Positions 9,246 to 20,592 of a stretch of 64,000 bases of DNA are shown here, one piece after another. The stretch comes from Rhizobium sp. N324. GTDB lineage: Bacteria > Pseudomonadota > Alphaproteobacteria > Rhizobiales > Rhizobiaceae. The first letter of the stretch is position 1, and the number at the start of each line of letters is the position of its first letter. Under the pieces are notes generated by a model. That model was not told the origin of the DNA and made no database searches. It saw nothing but the letters and a program-made list of their open reading frames with translations. Location of the stretch: assembly GCF_001664485.1 (NCBI RefSeq), contig NZ_CP013631.1, positions 62,001 through 126,000 of the forward strand, read 5' to 3'. The position numbers and the translations under genes were made by a program.

Positions 9246-9654
9246 GTTTCGCCCTGGGGAAGTGATATCCTATCCCTATCTCTGGGCACGGCAGCAGCAG
9301 CGTGGCGAAACGGAAGGGCGCAAACAGCGACCAGTTTGTGTCGTTGTCGCAATCCGCAGTGCGGGCGATGGAAAGACGCACCTTGTGCTTCTGGCGATTA
9401 CCACGCAGCCACCGCAGGCGGGGAGGATTGCCCTGGAAATTCCCGATATCGAGCGTCGGCGTGCCGGTCTTGGGGATCTCAAGCAGAGCTGGATCGTCAT
9501 AGACGAATATAATTACGATATTGTCGAGCAGTCCTGGTACATCGAGCCTCATCAGGAGGCTCTTGGCCGCTTCAGCAAATCCTTTGTGATGAAGATTGCC
9601 GCCTTGTTCGCGAAAGCGCGAAGCCAGTCAGGTCAAGTTAAGCGGTTCGACTGA
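9235..9654 (+). CDS. Toxin, PemK/MazF-like growth inhibitor
   Basis: A 139-residue protein matching the PemK/MazF pattern: an N-terminal FRPGEVISYPYLWARQQQRG followed by KQRPVCVVVAI, the beta-barrel core of the RNase toxin family, with basic residues near the C-terminus. Family members are sequence-specific mRNA interferases. The start at 9235 lies inside the antitoxin gene, and the stop is only one base from the end of the convergent AraC gene. It is longer than classical MazF (about 110), with the extra length at the C-terminus. The partner is a Phd-type antitoxin, which is not the usual partner of this toxin class. Confidence 0.75.
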   Translation: MSREFRPGEVISYPYLWARQQQRGETEGRKQRPVCVVVAIRSAGDGKTHLVLLAITTQPPQAGRIALEIPDIERRRAGLGDLKQSWIVIDEYNYDIVEQSWYIEPHQEALGRFSKSFVMKIAALFAKARSQSGQVKRFD

Positions 9655-9655
9655 C

Positions 9656-10663
9656 TTAGCTCTGATTTTCCAATTCCTCTCGCCGGAATGTCTCCGGGCT
9701 CTTGCCCATCCATTTCCGGAAGGCCCGGAAGAAGGCGCTGGGTTCGGAATAACCGAGCAGCACGGCGATCTCGCCGATTGTCTTGGTTGAGTTCAGCAGA
9801 AGCTCGACAGCCAGATCGCGGCGGATGTCGTCCTTGATGGCGGCATAGCTTTGTCCCTCGTCGTGCAGGCGGTGGCGGAGTGTGGAGGAGGGCATGCGCA
9901 TATCGGCGGCAAGTGCGGCAAAACTCGTCCAGGCAGCCGGCGTCGCCTGGTTCAAGCGCCGGCGGACGGCGGCGGCGATGCCGGCGTCGTAGCGGTACCG
10001 CACCAGTATATTGGCGGGCGCACCGCGCAGGAACTGCTTCAGCGCCTGTTCGCTGCGGGAAATCGGCAGGTCGAGCATGGTGCTGTCGAAGCCGAGCCGG
10101 CTGATCGATTGCGAGAAACGCACCGGCGCGCCGAAGAAGAGCCGGTAGTCGGCCCCTTGTTTGGGTTCGGCGCAGCGGAAATCGACGAGGCGAATCGGGA
10201 CGCGCCGCCCGACCAGCCAGCAGATGATGCCGTGCAGGATGATCCAGTAGGTTCGATAGGCGAAGGCCGAACGCGGGCCGCCGGCATTCCTGAGTTCGAC
10301 TTGGGCGAGACCATCGCGGATGACGAGCTGCCCCCGGGGGTCGTCGAGCACGACAGCGAGGAAGCGCAGCGCCCGGCGCAGCGCATGACCGAGCGTCGGC
10401 GCGTGCAGCACGCAATGGCAGAGCAATGTGAAACTGCCACTGCGCATCGGGCGGGCGCCCATACCAAAGAATTCGTCGTCGAGTTCGGCAGCGATTGCCA
10501 GCCAGAGCGCGCCGTAGGTTTCGGCCGAAACCGGATGTTCAACGAGAGATGGCAGGCCGACCTGCGCAAGGATCGGCTCCGTCGGCTTGCCGAGCCGCCG
10601 CAGGCTGTCCAGCGCCTCCTCCACAAAACCCGGCGCGATCATGCGTCGCTCGATCTCGGCCAT
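9656..10663 (-). CDS. AraC-family transcriptional regulator
   Basis: A 335-residue regulator with an N-terminal ligand-binding domain of the OruR/VirR-type (residues about 20-210) and a C-terminal AraC double helix-turn-helix. The second recognition helix region reads [21 protein letters not shown], followed by [12 protein letters not shown]. It is divergent from the SDR gene that opens the branched-chain keto-acid operon, with 136 bases between starts, so it is the likely activator of that operon. Effector unknown. It ends one base from the toxin gene stop. Confidence 0.9.
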   Translation of the reverse strand: MAEIERRMIAPGFVEEALDSLRRLGKPTEPILAQVGLPSLVEHPVSAETYGALWLAIAAELDDEFFGMGARPMRSGSFTLLCHCVLHAPTLGHALRRALRFLAVVLDDPRGQLVIRDGLAQVELRNAGGPRSAFAYRTYWIILHGIICWLVGRRVPIRLVDFRCAEPKQGADYRLFFGAPVRFSQSISRLGFDSTMLDLPISRSEQALKQFLRGAPANILVRYRYDAGIAAAVRRRLNQATPAAWTSFAALAADMRMPSSTLRHRLHDEGQSYAAIKDDIRRDLAVELLLNSTKTIGEIAVLLGYSEPSAFFRAFRKWMGKSPETFRREELENQS

Positions 10664-10799
10664 GCCGGTCCTCTCTATGGCAAAACTGTCCGAAATTATG
10701 GAGCAGTTCTGTCATCGCTTGCAACAGGTGGAGCGAATAGAATCGCTGCTGCCGGTTGCGTCTGGAGGAGGGCGTCTGCCGGGAGGGAGGACCGGATTC

Positions 10800-11567
10800 A
10801 TGCTGATCCCAGGAGCAAGTTTCATCGTCACCGGCGGCGGCTCAGGCCTGGGCGCGGCCACGGTGCGCGCGATTGTCGAGGCCGGCGGGCGCGTGACGAT
10901 CGCCGATCTCAATGCGGGAGCGGGCGAAGAGATTGCCCGGGAATTCGGGAACGAGGTTCGCTTCGTCAAGGCCGATGTGACCGATGGCGAGGAAGGAGCT
11001 GGAGTGGTTGCCGCTGCGGTCGAAGCCTTCGGCGGCTTGCGCGGATTGGTGAATTGCGCCGGTGTCGCGCCGGCCGAAAAGGTGATCGGCCGCGACGGGC
11101 CGCATCGGCTGGAGAGTTTTGCGCGCACGCTCGGCATCAATCTCGTCGGCACGTTCAACATGATTCGGCTTGCCGCAGCCGCAATCCGGAGCATGGAGCC
11201 GGATGCCGAAGGCGAACGCGGCGTCATCGTCAACACGGCTTCGGTTGCCGCCTTCGACGGCCAGATCGGCCAGGCCGCCTATGCCGCCTCCAAGGGCGGG
11301 GTGGCGGCGATGACCTTACCGATCGCCCGTGAACTTGCCCGGCACGGCATCCGGGTCGTGTCGATCGCGCCCGGCATTTTCGAGACGCCGATGATGGCTG
11401 ACATGCCGGCGGAGGTGCAGGAAGCGCTCGGCAAGAGCGTGCCCTTTCCGCCGCGGCTCGGCCGGCCGGCGGAATTTGCCGGGCTGGTACGCCATATCTT
11501 TGAAAACAACATGCTGAACGGCGAGGTCATCCGCCTCGACGGCGCATTGCGGATGGGGGCGCGGTGA
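10800..11567 (+). CDS. Short-chain dehydrogenase, 3-hydroxyacyl-CoA dehydrogenase type (HSD10-like)
   Basis: A 255-residue SDR. The NAD-binding motif TGGGSGLG is at 11-18, NCAG at about 85-88, and the catalytic set is Ser148, Tyr161 and Lys165 (YAASK). The sequence start [18 protein letters not shown] and the inserted segment before the active site resemble the HSD10 group, which oxidises 2-methyl-3-hydroxybutyryl-CoA in isoleucine breakdown. It is the first gene of an operon leading to thiolase, acyl-CoA dehydrogenase and the BCKDH complex, which supports that role. The start follows GGGAGGGAGG and removes an upstream extension of 71 codons that would overlap the regulator. Confidence 0.88.
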   Translation: MLIPGASFIVTGGGSGLGAATVRAIVEAGGRVTIADLNAGAGEEIAREFGNEVRFVKADVTDGEEGAGVVAAAVEAFGGLRGLVNCAGVAPAEKVIGRDGPHRLESFARTLGINLVGTFNMIRLAAAAIRSMEPDAEGERGVIVNTASVAAFDGQIGQAAYAASKGGVAAMTLPIARELARHGIRVVSIAPGIFETPMMADMPAEVQEALGKSVPFPPRLGRPAEFAGLVRHIFENNMLNGEVIRLDGALRMGAR

Positions 11568-11587
11568 GCGTCGCCCGAGGAGGGAAG

Positions 11588-12775
11588 ATGGCATTGCAGG
11601 ACCCTATCGTCATCGTCGGTGCGGCGCGCACCCCGATCGGCAGCTTTCAGGGAGAGCTGAAGGAGGCGGCCGCGCCCGAGCTTGGCGCAACGGCGATCCG
11701 CGCGGCACTTGATCGCAGCCGCGTCGAGGCCGCGGCGATCGAGGAGGTCGTCTTCGGTTGTGTGCTGCCGGCAGGGCAGGGGCAGGCGCCGGCGCGTCAG
11801 GCGGCCATCCATGCCGGCCTGCCGTTTTCGACCGGCGCCAGCACCGTCAACAAGATGTGCGGCTCGGGCATGAAGGCTGTCATGATGGCGCATGATCTGA
11901 TCGCCGCCGGCAGCGCCTCGGTGACCGTCGCCGGCGGCATGGAAAGCATGACCAACGCGCCCTATCTCCTTGACAGGGCCCGCGGCGGCTACAGGCTCGG
12001 CCATGGGCGTGTCGTGGATCATATGTTCCTCGACGGGCTGGAGGATGCTTATGACAAGGGGCGCTTGATGGGCAGCTTCGCGGAGGATTGCGCCGAGGCC
12101 TATCAGTTCACGCGCGAGGCGCAGGATAGCTACGCCATCGCCTCGCTGACGCGGGCGCAGAAGGCGATTGCCGAAGGCTGTTTCGAAAGCGAGATCGTGC
12201 CGGTGACGGTCAAATCGGGCAAATCAGAGCAGGTGGCGAGCCGCGACGAACAGCCCGGCAAGGCCAGGCTCGACAAGATCCCGACACTGAAGCCCGCCTT
12301 CCGCGAGGGTGGCACGGTGACGGCGGCCAATTCCAGCTCGATTTCCGACGGCGCGGCGGCTCTTGTGCTGATGCGCCGATCCGAGGCGGAACATCGTGGG
12401 CTCAAGCCTCTCGCAACGATCCTCGGTCATGCCACCCATTCGCAGGCACCTAATCTTTTCGCCACAGCGCCGATCGGTGCGCTGCAGAAGCTGTCGGACC
12501 GTACCGGACTGGCGCTCTCCGATGTCGATCTCTTCGAGATCAACGAGGCCTTCGCCGTCGTCGCCATGGCGGCGATGCGCGATCTCGACTTGCCGCATGA
12601 AAAGGTGAACGTTCATGGCGGCGCCTGTGCCCTCGGCCATCCGATCGGCGCATCGGGGGGCCGCATCCTGGTCACGCTGCTTGCGGCGCTCGAGCGTTAC
12701 GACTTGAAACGCGGCATGGCGGCACTCTGCATCGGCGGCGGCGAAGCGACGGCCGTCGCCATCGAGCGGCACTAG
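11588..12775 (+). CDS. Acetyl-CoA C-acyltransferase (thiolase)
   Basis: A 395-residue thiolase. The acyl-accepting Cys91 is in [10 protein letters not shown], the C-terminal catalytic His351 in [13 protein letters not shown], and Cys381 in ALCIGGG; NEAFAVV is also present. It cleaves 3-ketoacyl-CoA with CoA; with the preceding HSD10-like gene, 2-methylacetoacetyl-CoA from isoleucine is the likely substrate. The ATG at 11588 has a strong GAGGAGGG site. A GTG at 11564 overlapping the SDR stop is the alternative and would add 8 residues. Confidence 0.93.
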   Translation: MALQDPIVIVGAARTPIGSFQGELKEAAAPELGATAIRAALDRSRVEAAAIEEVVFGCVLPAGQGQAPARQAAIHAGLPFSTGASTVNKMCGSGMKAVMMAHDLIAAGSASVTVAGGMESMTNAPYLLDRARGGYRLGHGRVVDHMFLDGLEDAYDKGRLMGSFAEDCAEAYQFTREAQDSYAIASLTRAQKAIAEGCFESEIVPVTVKSGKSEQVASRDEQPGKARLDKIPTLKPAFREGGTVTAANSSSISDGAAALVLMRRSEAEHRGLKPLATILGHATHSQAPNLFATAPIGALQKLSDRTGLALSDVDLFEINEAFAVVAMAAMRDLDLPHEKVNVHGGACALGHPIGASGGRILVTLLAALERYDLKRGMAALCIGGGEATAVAIERH

Positions 12776-12789
12776 GGGAGGGCAAGCAG

Positions 12790-13917
12790 ATGATCCTGTC
12801 CGAACTTCAGCAGCAGATCACAGATCTCGCCCGCGATTTTGCCCGCGACCGGCTGGCGCCGGGGGCGGCCAAGCGCGACCGGGAGCATCTTTTCCCGCGC
12901 GAGGAACTGAAGGAGATGGGCGAACTCGGTCTGCTCGGTATGCTGGTGCCGGAGGCCTATGGCGGCTCGGATACGGGCGTGGTTGCCTATGCCGCGGCAC
13001 TTGAGGAGATTGCCGCCGGCGACGGGCCCTGTTCGACGATCATGAGCGTGCACTCCTCCGTCGGCTGCGTGCCGATCCTGAAATTCGGCACCGAGGAGCA
13101 GCGGCAGCGCTTCCTGCCGAAACTGGCAAGCGGCGAATGGATCGGCGGTTTTGCGCTGACCGAGCCGCAGGCGGGGTCCGACGCCTCGAACCTGAAGACC
13201 CGGGCGCGGCGGGACGGGGATCATTACGTCATCGAGGGCGCCAAGCAGTTCATCACCTCTGGAAAGAACGGCAATGTCATCATCGTCTTTGCTGTCACCG
13301 ATCCCGATGCCGGCAAGAAGGGCATCACCGCCTTCATCGTGCCGACGGAGACGCCGGGCTACGAGGTGATCCGGGTCGAGGAAAAGCTCGGGCTGCATTC
13401 CACCGATACCTGCCAGATCGCCTTCAACAACATGCGCATTCCTGCAGAATTGAGGCTCGGGGCGGAAGGCGAAGGTTACCGCATCGCGCTCGCCAATCTC
13501 GAAGGCGGACGGATCGGCATCGCGGCGCAGGCGGTCGGCATGGCGCGGTCGGCTTTCGAGGCGGCGCGCGATTACGCCAGGGAGCGCACGGCCTTCGGCA
13601 AGCCGATCTTCGAGCACCAGGCGGTCGCCTTCCGCCTTGCCGATATGGCGGTGCGGATCGAGGCGGCGCGGCAGCTGGTCTTTCATGCCGCCGCCTTGAG
13701 GGAGGCCGAAATGCCCTGCCTGTCGGAAGCCTCGATGGCAAAGCTCTTTGCCTCGGAGATGGCCGAGCGCGTCTGTTCCGACGCGATCCAGATCCATGGG
13801 GGCTATGGCTACATGGCCGATTACCCGGTCGAGCGCATCTATCGCGATGTGCGCATCTGCCAGATTTATGAGGGAACGAGCGACGTGCAGCGCATGGTGA
13901 TCGCCCGCAATCTATAA
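12790..13917 (+). CDS. Acyl-CoA dehydrogenase, short/branched-chain type
   Basis: A 375-residue acyl-CoA dehydrogenase with all three domains: [13 protein letters not shown] in the middle domain, the FAD-binding [13 protein letters not shown], and the C-terminal [17 protein letters not shown], where Glu361 is the standard catalytic base. It makes the enoyl-CoA from isobutyryl-CoA or 2-methylbutyryl-CoA. Placement directly before the BCKDH genes argues for valine/isoleucine intermediates. A ribosome-binding site GGGAGGGCAAGCAG precedes the ATG. Electrons go to ETF, which is not encoded here. Confidence 0.93.
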   Translation: MILSELQQQITDLARDFARDRLAPGAAKRDREHLFPREELKEMGELGLLGMLVPEAYGGSDTGVVAYAAALEEIAAGDGPCSTIMSVHSSVGCVPILKFGTEEQRQRFLPKLASGEWIGGFALTEPQAGSDASNLKTRARRDGDHYVIEGAKQFITSGKNGNVIIVFAVTDPDAGKKGITAFIVPTETPGYEVIRVEEKLGLHSTDTCQIAFNNMRIPAELRLGAEGEGYRIALANLEGGRIGIAAQAVGMARSAFEAARDYARERTAFGKPIFEHQAVAFRLADMAVRIEAARQLVFHAAALREAEMPCLSEASMAKLFASEMAERVCSDAIQIHGGYGYMADYPVERIYRDVRICQIYEGTSDVQRMVIARNL

Positions 13918-15213
<1,296 letters not shown>

Positions 15214-15214
15214 C

Positions 15215-16228
15215 ATGGCCAGGATGACGATGATCGAGGCCGTGCGCAGCGCCATGGATGTCTCGATGGCGAAGGACGACAATGTCGTGGTCTTCGGCGA
15301 GGATGTCGGCTATTTCGGCGGTGTCTTCCGCAGCACGCAGGGGCTGCAGGCAAAATACGGCAGAACCCGCTGCTTCGATACGCCGATCAGCGAATCCGGC
15401 ATCGTCGGCACGGCGATCGGCATGGCCGCCTATGGGCTGAAACCCTGTGTCGAAATCCAGTTCGCCGATTACATGTATCCGGCCTATGACCAGCTGACGC
15501 AGGAGGCGGCGCGCATCCGCTACCGCTCCAACGGTGATTTTACCTGCCCGATCGTCGTGCGCATGCCGACAGGCGGCGGCATCTTCGGCGGCCAGACGCA
15601 CAGCCAGAGCCCGGAAGCGCTCTTCACCCATGTCTGCGGGCTGAAGGTGATTGTTCCCTCCAATCCTTACGACGCCAAAGGCCTGCTGATCGCGGCGATC
15701 GAAGATCCTGACCCCGTCATGTTCCTGGAGCCGAAGCGGCTTTATAACGGCCCGTTCGACGGCCATCACGAGCGGCCGGTCACACCCTGGTCGAAACATG
15801 ATCTGGGCGAGGTGCCCGATGGCCATTACACCATCCCGATCGGCAAGGCCGAGGTCCGGCGCGAGGGATCGGCGGTGACCGTGATTGCTTACGGCACGAT
15901 GGTGCATGTGGCGCTCGCCGCAGCCGAAGATGCCGGCATCGATGCCGAGGTGATCGATCTCAGAAGCCTGCTGCCGCTCGATCTCGATACGATCGTCAAA
16001 TCGGTTACCAAGACCGGGCGCTGTGTCGTTGTCCACGAGGCGACCCTGACGTCGGGCTTTGGCGCCGAGGTCGTGTCGCTGGTGCAGGAACATTGCTTCT
16101 ATCATCTCGAAGCGCCTGTTGTGCGCGTCGCCGGCTGGGACACGCCCTATCCGCATGCGCAGGAGTGGGACTATTTCCCCGGTCCCGGCCGTGTCGGGCG
16201 GGCGCTTGCCGAAGTCATGGAGGCCTGA
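15215..16228 (+). CDS. bkdA2: Branched-chain 2-oxoacid dehydrogenase E1 beta
   Basis: A 337-residue transketolase-like E1 beta subunit: MTMIEAVRSAMD at the start, VVFGEDVGYFGGVFRSTQGL, SGIVGTAIGMA, and PTGGGIFGGQTHSQSPEA for the heterotetramer interface. The C-terminal domain contains IDLRSLLPLDLDTI and VHEATLTSGFGAE. It begins one base after the E1 alpha stop and ends 3 bases before E2, consistent with stoichiometric production of the complex. Confidence 0.96.
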   Translation: MARMTMIEAVRSAMDVSMAKDDNVVVFGEDVGYFGGVFRSTQGLQAKYGRTRCFDTPISESGIVGTAIGMAAYGLKPCVEIQFADYMYPAYDQLTQEAARIRYRSNGDFTCPIVVRMPTGGGIFGGQTHSQSPEALFTHVCGLKVIVPSNPYDAKGLLIAAIEDPDPVMFLEPKRLYNGPFDGHHERPVTPWSKHDLGEVPDGHYTIPIGKAEVRREGSAVTVIAYGTMVHVALAAAEDAGIDAEVIDLRSLLPLDLDTIVKSVTKTGRCVVVHEATLTSGFGAEVVSLVQEHCFYHLEAPVVRVAGWDTPYPHAQEWDYFPGPGRVGRALAEVMEA

Positions 16229-16231
16229 GCC

Positions 16232-17470
16232 GTGGGCGAATTCATCATCAAGATGCCGGATGTGGGCGAAGGGGTCGCCGAGGCCGAGCTGGTGGAATGG
16301 CACGTGAAGGCAGGAGATCCGGTCCGCGAGGACATGGTGATCGCCGCCGTCATGACCGACAAGGCGACCGTGGAAATTCCCTCGCCCGTCAATGGCACCG
16401 TCACCTGGCTCGCCGGCGAGGTCGGAGACCGGATCGCGGTCAAGGCGCCGCTGGTGCGGATCGAGACGGCGGGTAATGCCGGCGAGGCTCCGCCTGTGCA
16501 GATCTCGCAGGCCCCCGTTGCGGAACCGGCCAAGGTCGAAGCTGCGCAGCCCGCTCCGGTCGCTCCGCCTGCGCCGGCTCACGCATTGCCTCCGGCCGAA
16601 AGGCCGCTCGCCGCACCGTCCGTGCGGCTCTTCGCCAGGGAAAATGGCGTCGATCTCCGGCAAGTGCAGGGCACGGGACCTGCCGGCCGCATCCTGCGCG
16701 AGGATGTCGAGCAGTTTCTGTCTCAGGGAGCCGCGCCCGCAACGGTAAAGAATGGTCTCGCCAGAAAGATGGCGACGGAGGAGATCAAGCTGACCGGCCT
16801 GCGCCGCCGCATCGCCGAGAAGATGGTGCTGTCCACCTCGCGCATTCCCCACATCACCTATGTGGAGGAAGTCGACATGACCGCGCTCGAGGAATTGCGC
16901 GCCACGATGAACAGCGACCGCCGGGAAGGGCACTCGAAGCTGACAGTGCTGCCCTTCCTGATGCGGGCGCTGATCAAGGCCATTTCCCAACAGCCTGAGG
17001 TCAACGCCACCTTCGACGACGATGCCGGCATCATCACACGCCACAGTGCCGTGCATATCGGCATCGCCACGCAGACGCCCGCCGGTCTGACCGTGCCGGT
17101 GGTGCGGCACGCGGAAGCACGCGGCATCTGGGATTGCGCCGCCGAGATGGTCCGGTTGGCGGAAGCGGCGCGGTCGGGCACGGCGACGCGCGATGAGCTT
17201 TCCGGCTCGACCATCACCATCAGCTCGCTCGGCGCGCTTGGCGGTATCGTCTCGACACCTGTTATCAACCATCCCGAAGTGGCGATCATCGGCGTCAACA
17301 AGATCGCCACACGTCCGGTCTGGGACGGCGCGCAATTCGTGCCGCGCAAGATGATGAACCTGTCCTCCAGCTTCGATCATCGCATCATCGACGGCTGGGA
17401 TGCGGCGACCTTCGTCCAACGCATCCGTACGCTCCTGGAAACCCCGGCGCTCATTTTCATCGAAGGCTGA
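16232..17470 (+). CDS. bkdB: Branched-chain 2-oxoacid dehydrogenase E2 (lipoamide acyltransferase)
   Basis: A 412-residue E2 with one lipoyl domain (lipoyl Lys44 in [11 protein letters not shown]), an Ala/Pro-rich linker at about 85-125, an E3-binding domain around 130-165 ([19 protein letters not shown]), and a catalytic acyltransferase domain ending in [15 protein letters not shown] with His383 and Asp387. It transfers the branched acyl group to CoA. The start is GTG, preceded by the E1 beta stop at 3 bases. E3 follows 3 bases after its stop. Confidence 0.96.
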   Translation: MGEFIIKMPDVGEGVAEAELVEWHVKAGDPVREDMVIAAVMTDKATVEIPSPVNGTVTWLAGEVGDRIAVKAPLVRIETAGNAGEAPPVQISQAPVAEPAKVEAAQPAPVAPPAPAHALPPAERPLAAPSVRLFARENGVDLRQVQGTGPAGRILREDVEQFLSQGAAPATVKNGLARKMATEEIKLTGLRRRIAEKMVLSTSRIPHITYVEEVDMTALEELRATMNSDRREGHSKLTVLPFLMRALIKAISQQPEVNATFDDDAGIITRHSAVHIGIATQTPAGLTVPVVRHAEARGIWDCAAEMVRLAEAARSGTATRDELSGSTITISSLGALGGIVSTPVINHPEVAIIGVNKIATRPVWDGAQFVPRKMMNLSSSFDHRIIDGWDAATFVQRIRTLLETPALIFIEG

Positions 17471-17473
17471 TCC

Positions 17474-18871
17474 ATGAAAGAGATTGTCTGCAAGCTCCTC
17501 GTCATCGGCGCTGGTCCGGGCGGTTATGTCTGCGCCATCCGCGCCGGCCAGCTCGGTGTCGATACCGTCATCGTCGAGGCCGGCAAGCCCGGCGGCACCT
17601 GCCTGACGGTCGGCTGCATTCCTTCCAAGGCCTTGATCCATGCGGCTGAGGAATTCGAGGCGACGCAGAAAATGCTCGCCGGCAAAAATCCGATGGGCAT
17701 TCGCGTCGAAGGCGCCTCGATCGATCTTGCCAGGACGATCGCCTGGAAGGACGGCATCGTCGGCCGGCTGACGGGCGGGGTCTCGGGTCTCTTGCAGAAG
17801 GCCCGGGTTAAGATCGTCCATGGCCGGGCCCACTTTCGCGACGGCAAGACGGTGGAGGTCGAGACGGAAACCGGCCAGCAGATCATCCGCGCCGAGACCG
17901 TCGTGATCGCCACCGGTTCCGATCCGGTCGAGCTTTCCAACTTGCCATTCGGCGGCCGCGTCATCTCCTCGACCGAGGCGCTGTCGCTGACGGAGCTGCC
18001 GAAAAAGCTGGTCGTGGTCGGCGGCGGTTATATCGGCTTGGAACTCGGAATGGCTTTCTCCAAGATGGGATCGGAAGTGACGGTGGTCGAGGCGACGCCG
18101 CAGGTGCTGCCGCTCTATGATGGGGAACTGGTGCGCCCCGTCATGCGCAAGCTGACCGAAAGCGGCATCCGGGTGCTGACAGGCGCGAAGGCGATGGGCC
18201 TTGCCGACAACGGTGAGGCGTTGCTTGTCGAAACCTCCGACAGCCGGCGAGAAAGCCTGCCGGCCGACCGCATCCTTGTGACCGTCGGCCGCCGCCCGCG
18301 AACGGCGGGCTCCGGTCTCGAAGAACTCGATCTCGATCGCGCCGGCCCTTATCTGAGGATCGACGATCGCTGCCGCACATCGATGCGTGGCATCTATGCG
18401 ATCGGCGACGTGACCGGCGAGCCGATGCTGGCGCATCGCGCCATGGCGCAAGGCGAGATGGTGGCGGAGATCATCGCCGGCAAGAAACGCGCCTGGGACA
18501 AGCGCTGCATTCCGGCCATCTGCTTCACCGATCCGGAGATTGTCAGCGTCGGTCTCTCGCCGGCCGAAGCGCAAGCGCAAGGTTATGAAATCCGCACCGG
18601 CCAGTTTCCCTTCAGCGCCAATGGACGGGCGATGACGATGCTGTCCGAAGAGGGCTTCGTGCGCGTCGTCGCCCGCGCCGACACCAACCTCGTTCTCGGC
18701 CTGCAGGCAGTTGGGGCAGGGGTTTCCGAACTCTCGGCGTCCTTTGCGCTGGCGATCGAGATGGGCGCGCGCCTCGAAGACATTGCCGGCACCATCCACG
18801 CGCATCCGACCCGCAGCGAAGCGGTCATGGAGGCGGCGCTGAAGGCTTTGGGGAGTGCTCTGCATATCTGA
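17474..18871 (+). CDS. lpdV: Dihydrolipoamide dehydrogenase E3 of the branched-chain complex
   Basis: A 465-residue FAD disulfide reductase. FAD motif IGAGPGGYVCAIRAG, redox pair Cys43/Cys48 in GGTCLTVGCIPSKA, NAD motif VVVGGGYIGLELGMAF, and the dimerisation domain ending AHPTRSEAVMEAALKALG. It reoxidises the lipoyl arm of E2. As the last gene of the bkd operon it is the complex-dedicated copy. Its 3' end (about 18692-18850) is repeated, in decayed form and the same direction, at 33681-33821 on the far side of the pilus locus. Confidence 0.96.
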   Translation: MKEIVCKLLVIGAGPGGYVCAIRAGQLGVDTVIVEAGKPGGTCLTVGCIPSKALIHAAEEFEATQKMLAGKNPMGIRVEGASIDLARTIAWKDGIVGRLTGGVSGLLQKARVKIVHGRAHFRDGKTVEVETETGQQIIRAETVVIATGSDPVELSNLPFGGRVISSTEALSLTELPKKLVVVGGGYIGLELGMAFSKMGSEVTVVEATPQVLPLYDGELVRPVMRKLTESGIRVLTGAKAMGLADNGEALLVETSDSRRESLPADRILVTVGRRPRTAGSGLEELDLDRAGPYLRIDDRCRTSMRGIYAIGDVTGEPMLAHRAMAQGEMVAEIIAGKKRAWDKRCIPAICFTDPEIVSVGLSPAEAQAQGYEIRTGQFPFSANGRAMTMLSEEGFVRVVARADTNLVLGLQAVGAGVSELSASFALAIEMGARLEDIAGTIHAHPTRSEAVMEAALKALGSALHI

Positions 18872-19207
18872 GCCGAGCTGGCCAAGACAAAGAAGGAGGC
18901 GTCCCAGGATTTGCGAACAAGTGAAGAACGCCGAGCCTCTGCCGATATGTGCGCTTGATGAATGGCGATCCGCATACGGCGTTCCATCCTTTGCCCTGAC
19001 GAGCGGAGTTAAGCGACGTTGATTGAATTTCCACTCTAAGAATCGCCGGACGCATGATACTACCGTAAATAGGTGGCGTTCATCGCTCCGGCGCATTCCG
19101 GCGAAGACCGGGTTTGTCGCTTTTTTGCGGCTATTTGCTCAAATTCTTGAGTTGTTAGCTTTTTTTGACGATGATTTCGGGTGAACGTATCCGAAATTCA
19201 GGTAAGA
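18872..19207 (+). other. Intergenic stretch after lpdV, no gene seen
   Basis: This 336-base stretch falls in GC content toward its right end, with T-rich runs near 19120-19165. I find no convincing reading frame with codon use like the neighbours and no clear terminator for the bkd operon, apart from a loose CGCCGGA/TCCGGCG pair around 19043-19100. It is the left junction between the bkd operon and the pilus block. Confidence 0.5.
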
Positions 19208-19753
19208 ATGTCTGACGGGGAGATCAAATTGCCAATGCTGCAGATCAAAGCTGGAACGACATGCATCGCATTTTTGATAGCGACCGGGGCGATTTTGGCC
19301 GGTTGCCAGTCAGCCACTGATGGCTTGGCTGCCTATGGCGACAGCGCAAAGACGCTCGAGGATGACTCAGCCGTCGCCTTCTATAAAAACGACGAGTTGA
19401 TAACCACCGGAAAACTGCAGTTTCAGGAAAAGAACTACGGAAAATCCTACGCCATTTACAAGCGGGCGGTTGACGTTTTTCCGGAAGATCCGGCCGCCTG
19501 GCTGGGTTTTGCAGCCTCCGCCGACATGGTTGCCCGCTTCGACACATCCGACCGCGCCTACCAGCAGCTCTCGCGCATGATCGGCAACACCCCAGTTTAC
19601 TACAACAATATTGGATATTCTCACCTTTTACGCGGTGATTTACGCAACGCCAGACGGTATTTCTTGAAAGCCTATGAGCTTGATCCCGGAAACGAAGTCA
19701 CAGCCCGCAATCTCGAATTGATGAAGAATAGCGTAAATTACGCTCAGCGCTGA
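19208..19753 (+). CDS. TPR-repeat lipoprotein, TadD-like
   Basis: About 181 residues. A hydrophobic signal ends with lipobox ILAGCQS, so the mature protein is lipid-anchored. Two to three tetratricopeptide repeats follow, e.g. GKSYAIYKRAVDVFPEDPAA and the later DLRNARRYFLKAYELDPGNE. TadD proteins of Tad pilus loci are TPR lipoproteins that help place the secretin, and this gene is convergent with the Tad operon, so that role is likely. The start is uncertain: GTG 19181, ATG 19208 (after CAGGTAAG) or ATG 19235 (after GGGGAG) all keep the signal peptide. Confidence 0.75.
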   Translation: MSDGEIKLPMLQIKAGTTCIAFLIATGAILAGCQSATDGLAAYGDSAKTLEDDSAVAFYKNDELITTGKLQFQEKNYGKSYAIYKRAVDVFPEDPAAWLGFAASADMVARFDTSDRAYQQLSRMIGNTPVYYNNIGYSHLLRGDLRNARRYFLKAYELDPGNEVTARNLELMKNSVNYAQR

Positions 19754-19849
19754 TAAGCTTTTCAGCGATCTGCATCGGGATGAGAGTGCCGTTGCCGCGT
19801 TGCGAGCATCGGCGCGGCGCCCCTGGCAGCGTCCAGCGATTGCTTTCAA

Positions 19850-19952
19850 GCATGCGTCGCGCAAAATTGTGCAGCGGTTTTGCGGCAGGGACATCGCCTA
19901 AATGCAAAGACCCAAAGCTCGTCACATGGAGCACGTCTGATGCGACGTGCTT
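19850..19952. repeat. Probable rhizobial dispersed intergenic element with terminal hairpin
   Basis: The stretch GTGCAGCGGTTTTGCGGC followed by an ATGCAAAGAC-type core resembles, from memory, an intergenic sequence found many times in Rhizobium genomes. It ends in a perfect hairpin, AGCACGTC-TGATGC-GACGTGCT (19930-19951), followed by TT. The hairpin sits between two convergent genes and could act as a two-way terminator. Repeat-family membership was not tested here. Confidence 0.45.
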
Positions 19953-19970
19953 TGCAGGTGAAGCCTTTAT

Positions 19971-20531
19971 CTAACGTGCCTTCCGAAGGATGAGCTGGCC
20001 TTCCGGCGAGAGCGTTCGTTCGTAACGCGGCAGGTCGTTGACGGCAATGCCGCCGGCTGCGATCGACGCAAGACTGCTGTCCGGCATTTGAGTTTCCACC
20101 GACGCGGCACGGGGTGCGAAAAATTGTGCCGGTTCCTTGCCGGGCGCGCTCAGGACCAAAGCCGAACCCATCCGAAGATTGCTTGTGTCGTTCTGCCGTT
20201 CGTTCACCACGGCCTTTTGCAGCGCATCCATCTGCTGGCGAATCACTGCGACGTCGTTGGCCTTGGCATTGTCGTCAATCTTGCCCGACTGCTTTTCCAT
20301 CTGTCCTCTCAGGCCGTCGATGGACCTTTTCAGCGCGGCGATGGTCTCGCGGCTCTCGCGAACATCCGCCGAGTTTTTGGCGGTATAGATGAGAACGCCG
20401 GCATTCACAGGCAGGAGCATCAGGAGCAAACCGACGAGCAGCGGGCTTTTTGAGCCTTTCTGTTCTACGGTTCGCACATTGCCTGGTTTTGGTCGTTCTG
20501 CTTCGACCTCGATGCTCGGAATGCTGGTCAT
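19971..20531 (-). CDS. Membrane-anchored coiled-coil protein, unknown function
   Basis: A 186-residue protein I do not recognise. Residues about 1-30 are cytoplasmic and Pro/Lys-rich; a single membrane segment (LLVGLLLMLLPVNAGVLIYT) spans about 31-50; a coiled-coil-like region rich in charged residues and Gln follows (about 55-110); the tail is low in structure cues. The ATG at 20531 has a clear GGAGGAG site, so a 27-codon upstream extension is dropped. It lies 61 bases after the AAA ATPase gene and is the last gene of the Tad operon direction, which suggests a pilus-related accessory role. Confidence 0.65.
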   Translation of the reverse strand: MTSIPSIEVEAERPKPGNVRTVEQKGSKSPLLVGLLLMLLPVNAGVLIYTAKNSADVRESRETIAALKRSIDGLRGQMEKQSGKIDDNAKANDVAVIRQQMDALQKAVVNERQNDTSNLRMGSALVLSAPGKEPAQFFAPRAASVETQMPDSSLASIAAGGIAVNDLPRYERTLSPEGQLILRKAR

Positions 20532-20592
20532 TCGTTTACTCCTCCGTAAGTCATTCAATCTGCCTTGGCCGTGATTGGCGCCAGTCCGCAAA

